64,000 bases of DNA from CAXBID01 sp963815305 (GCA_963815305.1 CAWFFW010000001.1:2046001-2110000), one strand, 5' to 3'; counted from the stretch's first letter, positions 18,684 through 28,059 are shown. Numbers and translations: made by a program. The notes: generated by a model from the letters alone, not told the origin.

Positions 18684-19832
18684 TTATCTTATTAAATGGT
18701 CAGGGAAATCGGTAGTTTTTTCACAGCAAAGTTGTTCCATAACTTGTTGTAATTCTGTTTTTAAAAGTGATATGGTATGATTTCCACCTTTTTTGCCCAG
18801 TGCAGAAACACCATACATGAAAGAGCGCCCCATAAACGTGAATTTAGCACCACTGGCCATGGCTCTTGCAACGTCTGGACCTGAACGGATACCACTGTCC
18901 ATCATCACTTCTATTTGATCACCATATTTCTCGGCAATAGTCGTTAACGGTTTAATGGTAGATTGTCCTGCGTCCAATTGGCGTCCACCATGATTGGAAA
19001 CAATAATACCATCTATACCTAATCGAATGGCTTCTTCGGCATCATACTCTGAGGCAACGCCTTTAAGTACCAATTTTCCTTTCCACATATCGCGGATTGG
19101 TTTTATTTTTTCTGCATTCAATCTTCCGCTAAAGGTTTGATCCATAAATTTACCTAGTTGTTTTAAGTCTAATCCCTTTGGCATATAAGGTTTTAAAACC
19201 TCAAAACTTGGTATCCCATGCTTTAATGTTTGTAAACTCCAATCGGGCCGTCCGAATGCTTGTAAAATATTACTAACATTCATTTTAGGTGGCATTGCCA
19301 AACCGTTTCTAATATCTCGTGGTCTGTGTCCAAAACTCGGCACATCACATAATATAACTAAAACGGGACATTCAGCCGCTTCTGCTCTTTTAATAATATC
19401 ATCGCGAAGCCTATCCTCTGTGGGGTGATATAATTGAAACCAGGCCTTGCCTTGGGTAAGTTCGCTTGCTCGCTCAATACTTGTTGTGGTTACCGTACTC
19501 AGGACAAATGGAATGTTATGATCAAAAGCTGCTTTGGCCAAAATTTCTGGCGAATTGGGCCACATAAGCCCTTGAAGGCCTACTGGAGCGATACCAAATG
19601 GCGCATCATACTCAATACCAAATAATTTGGTCTTTAAAGAAGAGCCATGATGTTTTCGTAAATAATTAGGCTTTAATTGTACCTCGCGAAGTTCGGACGT
19701 ATTACGGCGCAAATTAACGTCTTCATTACAACCTCCATCCAAATATTCAAAAGCGAATTTTGGGATTTTTTGTTGTGCTCGTGTTCTTAAATCATCAATA
19801 GAGGGGTAACGCGTATCTATTTTTATGTCCAT
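18684..19832 (-). CDS. lldD: FMN-dependent alpha-hydroxy-acid dehydrogenase (L-lactate dehydrogenase-like)
   Basis: 382 residues covering the whole FMN-dependent alpha-hydroxy acid oxidase barrel: start RYPSIDDLRTRAQQKIP, substrate/FMN segment LVLKGV (Lys257), the catalytic SNHGGRQLD (His281, Arg284), and the phosphate-binding MDSGIRSGPDVARAMASGA. It begins 6 bp after the kinase gene. Because the operon's bifunctional aldolase/dehydrogenase is expected to make L-lactate, this enzyme would oxidise L-lactate to pyruvate and pass electrons to the respiratory chain. Related family members use glycolate or mandelate; the operon makes lactate most likely. Confidence 0.82.
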   Translation of the reverse strand: MDIKIDTRYPSIDDLRTRAQQKIPKFAFEYLDGGCNEDVNLRRNTSELREVQLKPNYLRKHHGSSLKTKLFGIEYDAPFGIAPVGLQGLMWPNSPEILAKAAFDHNIPFVLSTVTTTSIERASELTQGKAWFQLYHPTEDRLRDDIIKRAEAAECPVLVILCDVPSFGHRPRDIRNGLAMPPKMNVSNILQAFGRPDWSLQTLKHGIPSFEVLKPYMPKGLDLKQLGKFMDQTFSGRLNAEKIKPIRDMWKGKLVLKGVASEYDAEEAIRLGIDGIIVSNHGGRQLDAGQSTIKPLTTIAEKYGDQIEVMMDSGIRSGPDVARAMASGAKFTFMGRSFMYGVSALGKKGGNHTISLLKTELQQVMEQLCCEKTTDFPDHLIR

Positions 19833-19838
19833 ATGTTT

Positions 19839-21209
19839 TTATTTTACAATAAAAGGCACGTGTTTTTTTAGTGCATAATTTTGTTTTAAAAATTTAGAGT
19901 TTAGCTTATTATCTGAAATTGAAATGGCAGCACCCAGTGCAGAACCTAGTGAGGCGTCTGTGGTACTTAGTTTCTTATCTCTAAAATGATGAGACAATAA
20001 CTTGATATAGATATCATTGTTGCTAAAACCGCCATCTACATATATTCTTGCAATATTATCTGTACCTAAAGCTTCTTTGATACACTTGATCTGAATCAAT
20101 ACAAGTTCCGTCATTAACTGATGGTATGCATGCTCATATTTATGATATGTAATATGTGTTTTTTTAGGCATGTTTTCATCGGCAATACTCTCCCATTTAA
20201 AACAATACTCAAAATCTTGAACGATTTCAAAATAGGTGTCGTAGTCAAATTTGATGCTGCGATGATAATCTTGGGATACACCAAAATGCTTATCCAGTTT
20301 AGCGACCTGAATCTTATATTCATTTCCTAAAAAGATACGGGTTGCCTTTACGGGCTTACCGTTAATACGCATATAATTAAGCGTATCTTTAACATAAATA
20401 TCATCTGAAATAGCGTTTTCTGCAAACGGGTTGAAAACAATACTCCAAGTACCCGTTGAGACTAAAACAAATTTTTTCTTAATACTTCTTACATAAGGGA
20501 GCAATGCCGCGGAACTATCATGAATACCAACGCCTATTTTTATACGACTCCCATTGTAGTTCATATTAATGCTAGTTTCGGTTGAAACTATTGGAGGTAA
20601 AATCTTATTAAGTCCCTCTTTGTACACCCAATTATGATAATCTTTTTTTCCAAAATCCCATAAGGCCGTATGGCAACCAATACTCGTATATTCACTTATT
20701 GGAATACCTGTGAATATATAACTTAAGTACTGCGGTAGGTGTAAAGAATATTTTATGTTTTTGTAAATTTCTGGTTTTGTATTTTTTAACCAGTACAATT
20801 GCAACCCTGAGTTTAACATACTCAAATCGGCACATCCCGTATCTTTTAAAAAATCTTCTTTGGGGCCGTATGCTTTAAAGAAAGACGAAACGATATGCTC
20901 AGGTAATGGCTTGGTATAATTATAAAGTGGTGTTAATGGGTTTCCATCTTCATCAATATGCACAAAACTAGCACCATAAGTTGAGAAGTTTATAGCTTTT
21001 ACATCAAATTCTTCTGCTTCAAGAATTCTATTAAAAACCTGTTTTAGCCATTTTTGTAATTCAGGAAGGTTTTCGGTGGGATGCCCATCTTCGTCTTGAA
21101 TTTCATCAAAGGATATATATTCTTTATGGACTTCGTTAAAGTTCTTATCGAATAGAAAAAACTTTTTATTGGTCTTGCCAATATCAAAAACTGCAGTTAC
21201 CTTTTTCAT
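19839..21209 (-). CDS. rhaB: L-rhamnulokinase, FGGY family
   Basis: 456 residues. The N-terminal phosphate-binding segment is VFDIGKTNKKFFLFD, and the FGGY C-terminal ATPase segment is RIYVDGGFSNNDIYIKLLSHHF followed by DASLGSALGAA. It phosphorylates L-rhamnulose to L-rhamnulose-1-phosphate with ATP in the cytoplasm. It sits between the isomerase (10 bp gap) and the lactate dehydrogenase (6 bp gap), so translation is tightly coupled. The FGGY fold is certain. The substrate is assigned from the operon. Confidence 0.87.
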   Translation of the reverse strand: MKKVTAVFDIGKTNKKFFLFDKNFNEVHKEYISFDEIQDEDGHPTENLPELQKWLKQVFNRILEAEEFDVKAINFSTYGASFVHIDEDGNPLTPLYNYTKPLPEHIVSSFFKAYGPKEDFLKDTGCADLSMLNSGLQLYWLKNTKPEIYKNIKYSLHLPQYLSYIFTGIPISEYTSIGCHTALWDFGKKDYHNWVYKEGLNKILPPIVSTETSINMNYNGSRIKIGVGIHDSSAALLPYVRSIKKKFVLVSTGTWSIVFNPFAENAISDDIYVKDTLNYMRINGKPVKATRIFLGNEYKIQVAKLDKHFGVSQDYHRSIKFDYDTYFEIVQDFEYCFKWESIADENMPKKTHITYHKYEHAYHQLMTELVLIQIKCIKEALGTDNIARIYVDGGFSNNDIYIKLLSHHFRDKKLSTTDASLGSALGAAISISDNKLNSKFLKQNYALKKHVPFIVK

Positions 21210-21219
21210 GTTTGAAAGA

Positions 21220-22500
21220 TTAAAGCCCTGTAGCTACCGTGTTTTTACCCCTTTCTTTAATAAGTCCGTCTCTAACTTGTAAAGTTCTGTAAGCATTGAT
21301 TGGATTTAAAACACCGCCGCTATTTAAACGTGCTTTTTCCAGTAATGGTCTCACATCTGTTCTGTAAGCGCTTTGTAAAATTTCTTGACATTTTACAACA
21401 TCGTTATCTAACTGTGCTGCTTTTAAAGCCGATTGGTCTATAAGCATGGCTTTTGCATAGGCTTCTTGAATGGCTTCTAGAGATTGTATTAAATCTTCTA
21501 AGGGATCTTTTACGTTATGGCTCGCATCGATCATCCACGCTAAATCTGGATTTTGTGGATTGTTTTGCATCCCATAAACCAATTCATTAAAAATTAGAAA
21601 CAAGGCGTATGGTTTGATACTTCCTACCGTTAAATCGTCATCGCCATATTTACTGTCATTAAAGTGAAAACCTCCCAGCTTTCCTTTTAATTGTAAGATA
21701 GATACAATTTGTTCAATGTTGCTATTTGGTAAATGGTGGCCTAAATCTACAAGGGTAAAGGCTTTATCGCCACAGCCATTGGCTAGCATTAATGAGGCGC
21801 CCCAATCTTGAATTACCGTACTGTAAAAGTTGGGCTCGTAAGGCTTGTATTCGATAAGCAATTTCCAATCGTCTGGTATCCCTTTATAAATAGCTATTAA
21901 ACTGTCTTGGGTGTTTTGAAACGCCGTTTGAAAGTTGTTTTGACCTGGAAAACAAGACCCGTCTGCCAACCAAACCGTTAAACTTTTTGATCCTAATTTG
22001 TTCCCTATATTAATAACCTCTAAATTATGTTGTATGGCTTGTTCTCTAACCGCTTGACTCGTATTACTTAAAGATCCATATTTATAACTTTCTTGAGCGC
22101 CTTTTTGGTCTTGAAATGTGTTAGAGTTTACAGAATCGAACGTTATATTCAATCCATCTGCTTGCTCTTTTATGGCCTTATAATCTGAAGGAATATCCCA
22201 AGGGATATGTAACGACACTGCTCCTGCTGTTTGTGTTAAAGCATGTAAAATACCAACATCATCTAGTTTTTGTTCTAAACTTGATGGTTCTCCATAAAAA
22301 GAAAAACGCCCAAAACGCGTACCTCCAGCACCTAGCGCCCAACTGGGTATAGCCACTTGAAATGCTGCCAGTTTGGAAACGATAGCTGTAACATCGTGTC
22401 CGTTTTTAGTTAATTGATTTGCTATATAATCAAAGTTTTCATGGTGCTCTACCAATCTACTTTTATTAACACTTTCTACTTGCCCTTTATCTATTTTCAT
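21220..22500 (-). CDS. rhaI: L-rhamnose isomerase, RhaI (Pseudomonas stutzeri) type
   Basis: 426 residues, a TIM-barrel sugar isomerase. The metal ligands of the P. stutzeri enzyme (as I recall, Glu219, Asp254, His257, His281, Asp289, Asp291, Asp327) all appear with a constant offset of two: Glu217, Asp252, His255, His279, Asp287, Asp289 and Asp325. It converts L-rhamnose to L-rhamnulose in the cytoplasm. It is the second gene of the operon, 92 bp after rhaEW across a 12-bp-stem hairpin, and 10 bp before the kinase. This is the RhaI rather than the E. coli RhaA lineage. Confidence 0.93.
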   Translation of the reverse strand: MKIDKGQVESVNKSRLVEHHENFDYIANQLTKNGHDVTAIVSKLAAFQVAIPSWALGAGGTRFGRFSFYGEPSSLEQKLDDVGILHALTQTAGAVSLHIPWDIPSDYKAIKEQADGLNITFDSVNSNTFQDQKGAQESYKYGSLSNTSQAVREQAIQHNLEVINIGNKLGSKSLTVWLADGSCFPGQNNFQTAFQNTQDSLIAIYKGIPDDWKLLIEYKPYEPNFYSTVIQDWGASLMLANGCGDKAFTLVDLGHHLPNSNIEQIVSILQLKGKLGGFHFNDSKYGDDDLTVGSIKPYALFLIFNELVYGMQNNPQNPDLAWMIDASHNVKDPLEDLIQSLEAIQEAYAKAMLIDQSALKAAQLDNDVVKCQEILQSAYRTDVRPLLEKARLNSGGVLNPINAYRTLQVRDGLIKERGKNTVATGL

Positions 22501-22523
22501 ATGGTTCTACTTTTTTTTAAAAG

Positions 22524-22562
22524 AAACTTCCACAAATTCATCATTAAAACTTGTGGAAGTTT
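22524..22562 (-). other. Intercistronic hairpin between rhaEW and rhaI
   Basis: A perfect 12-bp stem AAACTTCCACAA (22524-22535) / TTGTGGAAGTTT (22551-22562) with a 15-nt loop. Reading leftwards it is followed by CTTTTAAAAAAAAG, a poor U-run, so it is more likely a stability or processing element, or a leaky terminator, than a full stop. It abuts an 18-nt sequence that also occurs before the hairpin at 39582. Confidence 0.55.
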
Positions 22563-22563
22563 A

Positions 22564-22581
22564 AAACTAAACTAACTCAAA
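22564..22581. repeat. 18-nt repeat, copy 1 (AAACTAAACTAACTCAAA)
   Basis: Identical to 39622-39639. Both copies lie in the spacer after an abundant upstream gene (rhaEW; SusD) and directly before an intercistronic hairpin in the direction of transcription. Confidence 0.6.
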
Positions 22582-22592
22582 TTACTCATGTT

Positions 22593-24695
22593 TTATCTTA
22601 CAAAGGCATTAGCCATACCTCCATCTACATTAATAATGTTTCCTGTAGACTTGTCTAGAATACCTACCAAAGTAAATACACCATTGGCAATATCATCTGG
22701 TGTGATAATTTCATTTAATAAATTCCTTTTGGCATAAAATGCTGGTAATTCTTCTACCGTAATACCGTTGGCTTTTGCTCGACCTTCTGCCCAAGCGCCT
22801 TCCCATATTTTACTGCCTACAATAACACCATCAGGATTTACGGTATTGACTCTAATTTTATCTTTTGCCAATTCCGCTGCCAATAAACGTACCATATGCT
22901 GTTGTGCAGCTTTGGCTGTTCCGTAAGCCACATTGTTGGGGCCTGCTACTAATCCGTTTTTACTGGCTATAGATATGAAGTTTCCCCCTAAACCTTGCTG
23001 GCGCATGATGGCTGCTGATTGTTTTGCTAAATCAAATTGACCTTTTACTAAAATATTCTGTAAAATGTTCCAATCTTTATCCGTAGTCTCTTCTAAAGGT
23101 TTTGAAATGGCTAATCCTGCACTGTGTACAACAATATCAACTCCTCCAAACTCGATACATGCTTTTTTATAAGCATTTGCTATAGATTCTGTGCTAGTCA
23201 CATCACATATCGCATACGTTGAGACATCTCTTTTATAAGTCGCTTGCGCTTCTTTTAAACTCTCTTCATTAATATCGGTCAATACCACATTAGCGCCTTC
23301 AGCAGCTAATTTATCGGCAATCGCTTTACCAATACCGCCTCCTGCTCCAGTAACAAAGGCTACTTTACGCGATAAGGGTTGTTCTTTTGGCATACGTTGT
23401 AATTTGGCTTCTTCCAATAACCAATATTCAATATCAAAAGCTTCTTGTCTTGGTAAAGACGTGTACTCGGTAATGGCTTCTGCGCCACGCATCACATTGA
23501 TGGCATTGATATAAAACTCATTCGCTACGCGTGTCGTCTGTTTGTTTTTTGCAAAACTGAACATCCCAACCCCTGAGTATATAATGATTACCGGGTTAGC
23601 ATCACGCATGGCTGGACTGTTGGCCTTCTTGCAAGTGTTGTAGTAATCTGCATATTCTTGTCTGTATTGTGCAAAGGCAGGCTCTAACTTCTTTAAAATG
23701 GCATCAGCGTCTGTTAGATCTTCATTCTTATCTAAGGTTAATACCAAAGGTTGTATTTTTGTTCTTAAGAAATGATCTGGACATGAGGTTCCCATAGGTG
23801 CCAATCGTTCTAAATCATGACTGTTGATGTATTCCATCACCACATCGGTATCCGAAAAATGCCCTATCATTCTGTTTTCTGAAGAACACAACCCTCGTAA
23901 TAATGGCATCATTTGAGCCGCTTTTTCTAAACGTTCTGCTTTTGGTAAGCTTTCTATTTTTTGTCCGCCAAATACACTGCCTTTTTCTTTGATTTTTTTA
24001 GCGATGAATTCAGAAGCCGTTTCTATAACTTCTAAACTGTTCATGTAACATTCATAGGACGTATCGCCCCATGTGAATAATCCATGACTGCCCAATACAA
24101 TACCACGTATCCCTGGATTGTCTGCTAAACATTTTTCTATTTGAAGGCCTAAATCAAATCCTGGCCGTTGCCATGGCACCCAACCCATCGTATCACCCCA
24201 AATCTCTTTGGTTACCTTTTCGCTATCCTTGGCTGCTGCTACAGCAATAAGGGCATCTGGATGTAGGTGATCGATATGTGCAAAGGGTAATAACCCGTGT
24301 AATGGCGTATCTATAGATGGTGCTTTGCTATCTAAATCGTAAATACAGTGGTTGAAAAGGCCTACCATACGGTCTTCATCTTCCAATCCGCCGTATACGT
24401 TTTTTAAATCACGCAAACGCTTGGTATAAATCCCTGCTATACCGGCCCTGTTTAATGTCCCAATATCGCCCCCTGAACCCTTGATCCACATCACCTCAAC
24501 GTCCTCATTGGTCAGTGGGTCCTTCTCTATAGTCCTACAACTAGTATTGCCTCCCCCGTAATTGGTGATTCTTAAATCTGATCCTAATATGTTTGAACGG
24601 TATAAAAATAATGCGACTTGATCATCCCCTAAAGCTTTGGCTTTCTCTTCATCCCACAAATAGTCTACGTGCTTAAAATTTTTTGTAATTTCCAT
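22593..24695 (-). CDS. rhaEW: Bifunctional rhamnulose-1-phosphate aldolase / L-lactaldehyde dehydrogenase
   Basis: 700 residues, two enzymes in one chain. Residues 1-430 are a class II (zinc) aldolase: substrate loop NYGGGNTS (45-52), metal ligands His143-x-His145 and His204. Residues about 440-700 are a short-chain dehydrogenase: TGAGGGIG (449-456), Ser578, Tyr591-x3-Lys595, and the terminal NIINVDGGMANAF. The fusion matches the RhaEW type described from comparative genomics of rhamnose catabolism. It would split rhamnulose-1-phosphate to dihydroxyacetone phosphate and L-lactaldehyde and oxidise the latter to L-lactate with NAD. It is the first gene of the operon, driven by operator site d and divergent from the GntR regulator. 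Confidence 0.92.
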   Translation of the reverse strand: MEITKNFKHVDYLWDEEKAKALGDDQVALFLYRSNILGSDLRITNYGGGNTSCRTIEKDPLTNEDVEVMWIKGSGGDIGTLNRAGIAGIYTKRLRDLKNVYGGLEDEDRMVGLFNHCIYDLDSKAPSIDTPLHGLLPFAHIDHLHPDALIAVAAAKDSEKVTKEIWGDTMGWVPWQRPGFDLGLQIEKCLADNPGIRGIVLGSHGLFTWGDTSYECYMNSLEVIETASEFIAKKIKEKGSVFGGQKIESLPKAERLEKAAQMMPLLRGLCSSENRMIGHFSDTDVVMEYINSHDLERLAPMGTSCPDHFLRTKIQPLVLTLDKNEDLTDADAILKKLEPAFAQYRQEYADYYNTCKKANSPAMRDANPVIIIYSGVGMFSFAKNKQTTRVANEFYINAINVMRGAEAITEYTSLPRQEAFDIEYWLLEEAKLQRMPKEQPLSRKVAFVTGAGGGIGKAIADKLAAEGANVVLTDINEESLKEAQATYKRDVSTYAICDVTSTESIANAYKKACIEFGGVDIVVHSAGLAISKPLEETTDKDWNILQNILVKGQFDLAKQSAAIMRQQGLGGNFISIASKNGLVAGPNNVAYGTAKAAQQHMVRLLAAELAKDKIRVNTVNPDGVIVGSKIWEGAWAEGRAKANGITVEELPAFYAKRNLLNEIITPDDIANGVFTLVGILDKSTGNIINVDGGMANAFVR

Positions 24696-24725
24696 TATAA
24701 GAATTGTTATATAATTGTTTTGCTA

Positions 24726-24770
24726 CAAAAATATATACAATATTAAAGGTTTCTATCCTGTGCAATACTG
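24726..24770 (-). promoter_or_regulatory. PUL operator-promoter, site d (rhamnose operon)
   Basis: In gene orientation CAGTAT-TGCA-CAGGAT (24770-24755), 21 nt, then the perfect -7 box TATTTTTG (24733-24726). Start codon 31 bp further on. It shares the intergenic region with site e, which faces the other way. Confidence 0.7.
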
Positions 24771-25018
24771 CTCTAAGAAGATAATGTTAAAAACATAAGA
24801 CAATAAAGGCAATTTAAGGTTATCATTTCTATAAAATTCAAATCTTTTATAGAAACAGAATCCGCAAAAATACTTTAATAAAATAATACAAAAATCTAAA
24901 ATAGATTAGGGAATTGAACTAAAGATGTTGAAAGAGATTTAAAAAATTTTTAATAGTGAAAGGTAATGACGTTTTTTTTAAAAAAAAAGTTTAATTTATT
25001 TGATAATTTTAATTTCTT

Positions 25019-25063
25019 CTGGATTGTACAGGATAGTCTTTACTAAATCTTTTTATAGTTTTA
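25019..25063 (+). promoter_or_regulatory. PUL operator-promoter, site e (regulator gene)
   Basis: CTGGAT-TGTA-CAGGAT (25019-25034), 21 nt, then TAGTTTTA (25056-25063), and the GntR start codon at 25097. This is the only plus-strand copy and keeps exactly the same spacing, which implies that the regulator gene belongs to its own regulon or to the same one. Confidence 0.68.
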
Positions 25064-25096
25064 AAATCTATTAAAGCCTGATTTTAAATAAAATAG

Positions 25097-26092
25097 ATGA
25101 ATAATAGCAAAATAAAAGTAAATAATAATAGTGTTGATACTAAGTATCAGCAGGTTGTCAATGCTATTAATGAGTCTATTGATAATAATATTTTAAAAAT
25201 TGGAGATTCAATTCCTTCTGTTAATAGCTTTAGCAAAACATCTAAATTATCTCGAGATACTGTGTTTAAAGCATTTACAATTTTAAAAAATGATGGTATT
25301 ATAGAGTCTATACCAAACAAGGGATACTATGTAGCAAGTAATTTAAAAAAAATACTTTTATTGTTAAATACATTTAAAGCATATAAAGAAGTTTTGTACG
25401 GCTCTTTTATAGATAACTTACCAAAAAACTTTATTGTAGACTTACAATTTCATCATTACAACATAGAAAATTTTAAAAATATTATTCGTAATAGTAAAGG
25501 CAAGTATTATAAATATATCGTTATGAATATAGATCATAACGATGTTCCTTCCATTGTATCAAATATAAGTAATGATAAATTATTGTTTTTGGATTTAAAT
25601 GTTCAATATACATCAATAAATAACTACATATTTCAAGATTTTGGGAAATTTTTTTATTCAGCTTTAAATGAAGGAAAAGATTTATTTAAAAAATACAAAA
25701 AAATTATCTTCATCTATCCATCCTACACATACCACCCTAAAGAAGCGGTCACTTTTTTTAATAAGTTTTGCGTAGACAACAATTTTAATCATGGTATTAT
25801 TTCTAATCCGAATGGCTTTAAATTAGAAAAAAATGTTGCATATATAAGTGTAAGTGATAGAGTTCTTGGTTCATTCTTAGAACAATGCAGAGAACTTAAT
25901 TATGAACCTGGGGTAGATGTGGGGTTTCTTTCTTATAATGAAACACCTATGAAAAAATTTATTTATAAGGGCATTACAGTTATTTCAACCGATTTCAAAG
26001 ATATAGGTAGAAAAGCTGCCGAATTTATAAATTCAGAAAACCCCATGCAATGTTTTGTACCCACTAGATTGATAATTAGAGAATCATTATAA
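25097..26092 (+). CDS. GntR-family regulator with LacI-type sugar-sensor domain
   Basis: 331 residues. Residues about 15-82 are a GntR winged helix-turn-helix (KIGDSIPSVNSFSKTSKLSRDTVFKAF, then the wing IIESIPNKGYYV). Residues about 85-331 resemble the LacI/GalR periplasmic-binding-like effector fold, as in AraR of Bacillus: ITVISTDFKDIGRKAAEFI and the closing CFVPTRLIIRESL. It should bind a sugar, plausibly rhamnose or an early intermediate, and control the divergent rhamnose operon. It is the only DNA-binding regulator in the window apart from the ECF sigma factor, so it is the prime candidate for the nine-site regulon. However, the sites are direct repeats placed like activator sites, unusual for GntR repressors. 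Confidence 0.88.
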   Translation: MNNSKIKVNNNSVDTKYQQVVNAINESIDNNILKIGDSIPSVNSFSKTSKLSRDTVFKAFTILKNDGIIESIPNKGYYVASNLKKILLLLNTFKAYKEVLYGSFIDNLPKNFIVDLQFHHYNIENFKNIIRNSKGKYYKYIVMNIDHNDVPSIVSNISNDKLLFLDLNVQYTSINNYIFQDFGKFFYSALNEGKDLFKKYKKIIFIYPSYTYHPKEAVTFFNKFCVDNNFNHGIISNPNGFKLEKNVAYISVSDRVLGSFLEQCRELNYEPGVDVGFLSYNETPMKKFIYKGITVISTDFKDIGRKAAEFINSENPMQCFVPTRLIIRESL

Positions 26093-26137
26093 TAATAACT
26101 GTTTTAACTTCATAAATAAATCAACCTTTAAGACAAA

Positions 26138-26636
26138 TTATGAGTTTATTTCACTCCATCTAAACTTATATGTACCAGAGCTAACTTCAAAACTACTGCT
26201 AGGTATTGAGATTGGCTATTTTACCAAAACGAAAACGATCATCAGAAGCATTCTAAATAGGGTTTCATTTCTCATAAACACTTTCTTTAAAAGTAGAATA
26301 TTGTGTGGTAGGTGATAAGCTTCAAAAAGAAGCTCTTCTTCCAGCAATGATTGGAGCACCATAAAAAATTTGTAAATCATCTAATCCTTTTGGAGCTATA
26401 TAATATAATGGGTTTGGATTAAAAGTTTGAACAGGTCTGGTTTGAATACAAGGGTCGCCACCCGCAAGGGTTTGAATATCATAAGTCCCAGAAAGAACTT
26501 CAATAATGTTCATTTGGGTTTTTAAACTCGGGTTGAGTTCCAGTGTGGTATTTTGAGCATATATGGCAATACTCAAAATTGAAAATAAATAACATAGTTT
26601 TTGTTTCATGATTATATGTTTTTTAATATTTTTCAT
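26138..26636 (-). pseudogene. Remnant of a secreted PUL protein: N-terminal 104 codons plus a frameshifted C-terminal tail
   Basis: The 5' part (26322-26636) encodes a signal peptide (best start Met10 at 26609, MKQKLCYLFS...YAQ) and a segment with YDIQT, DPCIQTRP and GLDDLQIFYG. That segment resembles the N-terminal beta-sandwich of the DUF5722 protein at 59731 (FDILTTGKDPYIFTLP, GVDFIELYFY). It then stops. Downstream, in other frames, are SDDRFRFGKIAN and PISIPSSSFEVSSG...FRWSEINS followed by a stop at 26138, which look like the end of a secreted enzyme. A large internal deletion with later frameshifts explains this. It is the last element of the operon that starts at 34452. The 104-codon part could still be expressed. 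Confidence 0.55.
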
Positions 26637-26695
26637 TTATTAATCGCATCTAGTGCTATGGTGATATAGCTTAGTAAATAGGGTCTGCTTTATAA

Positions 26696-28021
26696 TTAAT
26701 TAAATTGAAACCAATCCATTTCAAATAAGTTTCCATCGCTACCAGATGCTACAAACCACAAAGCATGAACACCTGTTTCGTTTTTTACAGGAATAGTAAT
26801 AGTACTCCAATCTCTATTAGCTTCAAGAATCAATGTCGCCAATTTTTTACTCCAAGGGTTATCAGAATATATGCTTAATTGTCCTCCAGAAATAGATTTG
26901 ATATGAAGTTTTATGGAAGTAATACCTGTACCAAAATCTAAATATTTATAAATAGCATCATCTGTGTTTTGGAATTTGGATAATATCTCATTGGCTTCAA
27001 AGTTTTTTTCAACGCGAACATTTCCATGTAATAAACAAGCCGAAGCAGCGTCGATTTTATTTTTGGCGTTAAGAGGCAAGCCTGCTCCTTGAGATGTCAT
27101 TTCTACTTCAGGTATTGATCCATCTTCCATAAAATTTATTTTCTCAACGCATGCTTTTCTCATGGTTCGAACACCATGTGTAGAGCGATGATAAAACACA
27201 TACCATTGATTATTGAATGAAGCTATAGAGCCATGGTTGTTCCAATTTCCAGGATTTGAGCCATCATTATCAATAATTACTCCTCCATACTTGTAAGGAC
27301 CAAAAGGAGAATTACTGGTGGCATATCCTAAACAGGTGGGTTTGTCTTCCCTACTCATATCGGCATAGACTAAATAATAAATACCATGACGTTTTGTAAG
27401 AAATGCACCTTCATGAAAGAAGTGATTTTTTTCTGTAATAATATCTTTTTGAAGTGTTAACGAATCAATGGTTTTCATATCAGGATTTAGCTTTGCCATT
27501 TTAAGGTTAAACTGTCCCCATAAATAATAGGCAGTTCCATCATCGTCCATAAATACAGAAGGGTCTATTTGGTTATGCCCTTTTAAATCAATTTTTTCAC
27601 CATTTGTAAAAGGTCCTAATGGACTTATAGAAGAAGCAACGCCTTCGGGAGCTTGTATATACGGTTGGCAATAATATAAGTAATACATGTCATTTTTCTT
27701 TATGGCATCGGGTGCAAATAATACAGCATCGTTGTATGGAACTTGGTCGTTGCTACCTTTGGAGGCAAAAACATATTCTTTAAGCTGCCAATCTACCATG
27801 TTCTCTGTATATAATACATCATGTTTACCTGAACAATAACGCTCTTTGCTTTCATCTGTAGACCCATAAATATAGAGTTTGCCATCGCCAAAAACCTTGG
27901 CGGAGGGATCTGCTATATAAACACCTGGTGGCGAAATAGGGTTTTGGGCTTTAAGAGCAAAAGGACAAAATAGTAATAGACTAAACACTATTACTCTATT
28001 CGCCAAATTTTTAATTTTCAT
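26696..28021 (-). CDS. GH43-family glycoside hydrolase with C-terminal CBM6-like domain
   Basis: 441 residues with a signal peptide (ending LKAQ). A five-bladed propeller of the GH43 type is indicated by the three catalytic acids in their usual contexts: Asp38 (YIADPSA), Asp153 (NQIDPSVF) and Glu204 (FFHEGAF). After about residue 315 follows a beta-sandwich resembling CBM6 (KYLDFGTGITSIKLHIKS, then GVHALWFVASGSDGNLFEMDWFQF). GH43 members are mainly beta-xylosidases and arabinofuranosidases; xylose removal from a sulfated rhamnan such as ulvan would fit. It lies 38 bp after a sulfatase gene in the operon from 34452. Confidence 0.88.
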   Translation of the reverse strand: MKIKNLANRVIVFSLLLFCPFALKAQNPISPPGVYIADPSAKVFGDGKLYIYGSTDESKERYCSGKHDVLYTENMVDWQLKEYVFASKGSNDQVPYNDAVLFAPDAIKKNDMYYLYYCQPYIQAPEGVASSISPLGPFTNGEKIDLKGHNQIDPSVFMDDDGTAYYLWGQFNLKMAKLNPDMKTIDSLTLQKDIITEKNHFFHEGAFLTKRHGIYYLVYADMSREDKPTCLGYATSNSPFGPYKYGGVIIDNDGSNPGNWNNHGSIASFNNQWYVFYHRSTHGVRTMRKACVEKINFMEDGSIPEVEMTSQGAGLPLNAKNKIDAASACLLHGNVRVEKNFEANEILSKFQNTDDAIYKYLDFGTGITSIKLHIKSISGGQLSIYSDNPWSKKLATLILEANRDWSTITIPVKNETGVHALWFVASGSDGNLFEMDWFQFN

Positions 28022-28059
28022 ACGATATGTATTTGTCTAAGAATGTCATTTGACCCAGA

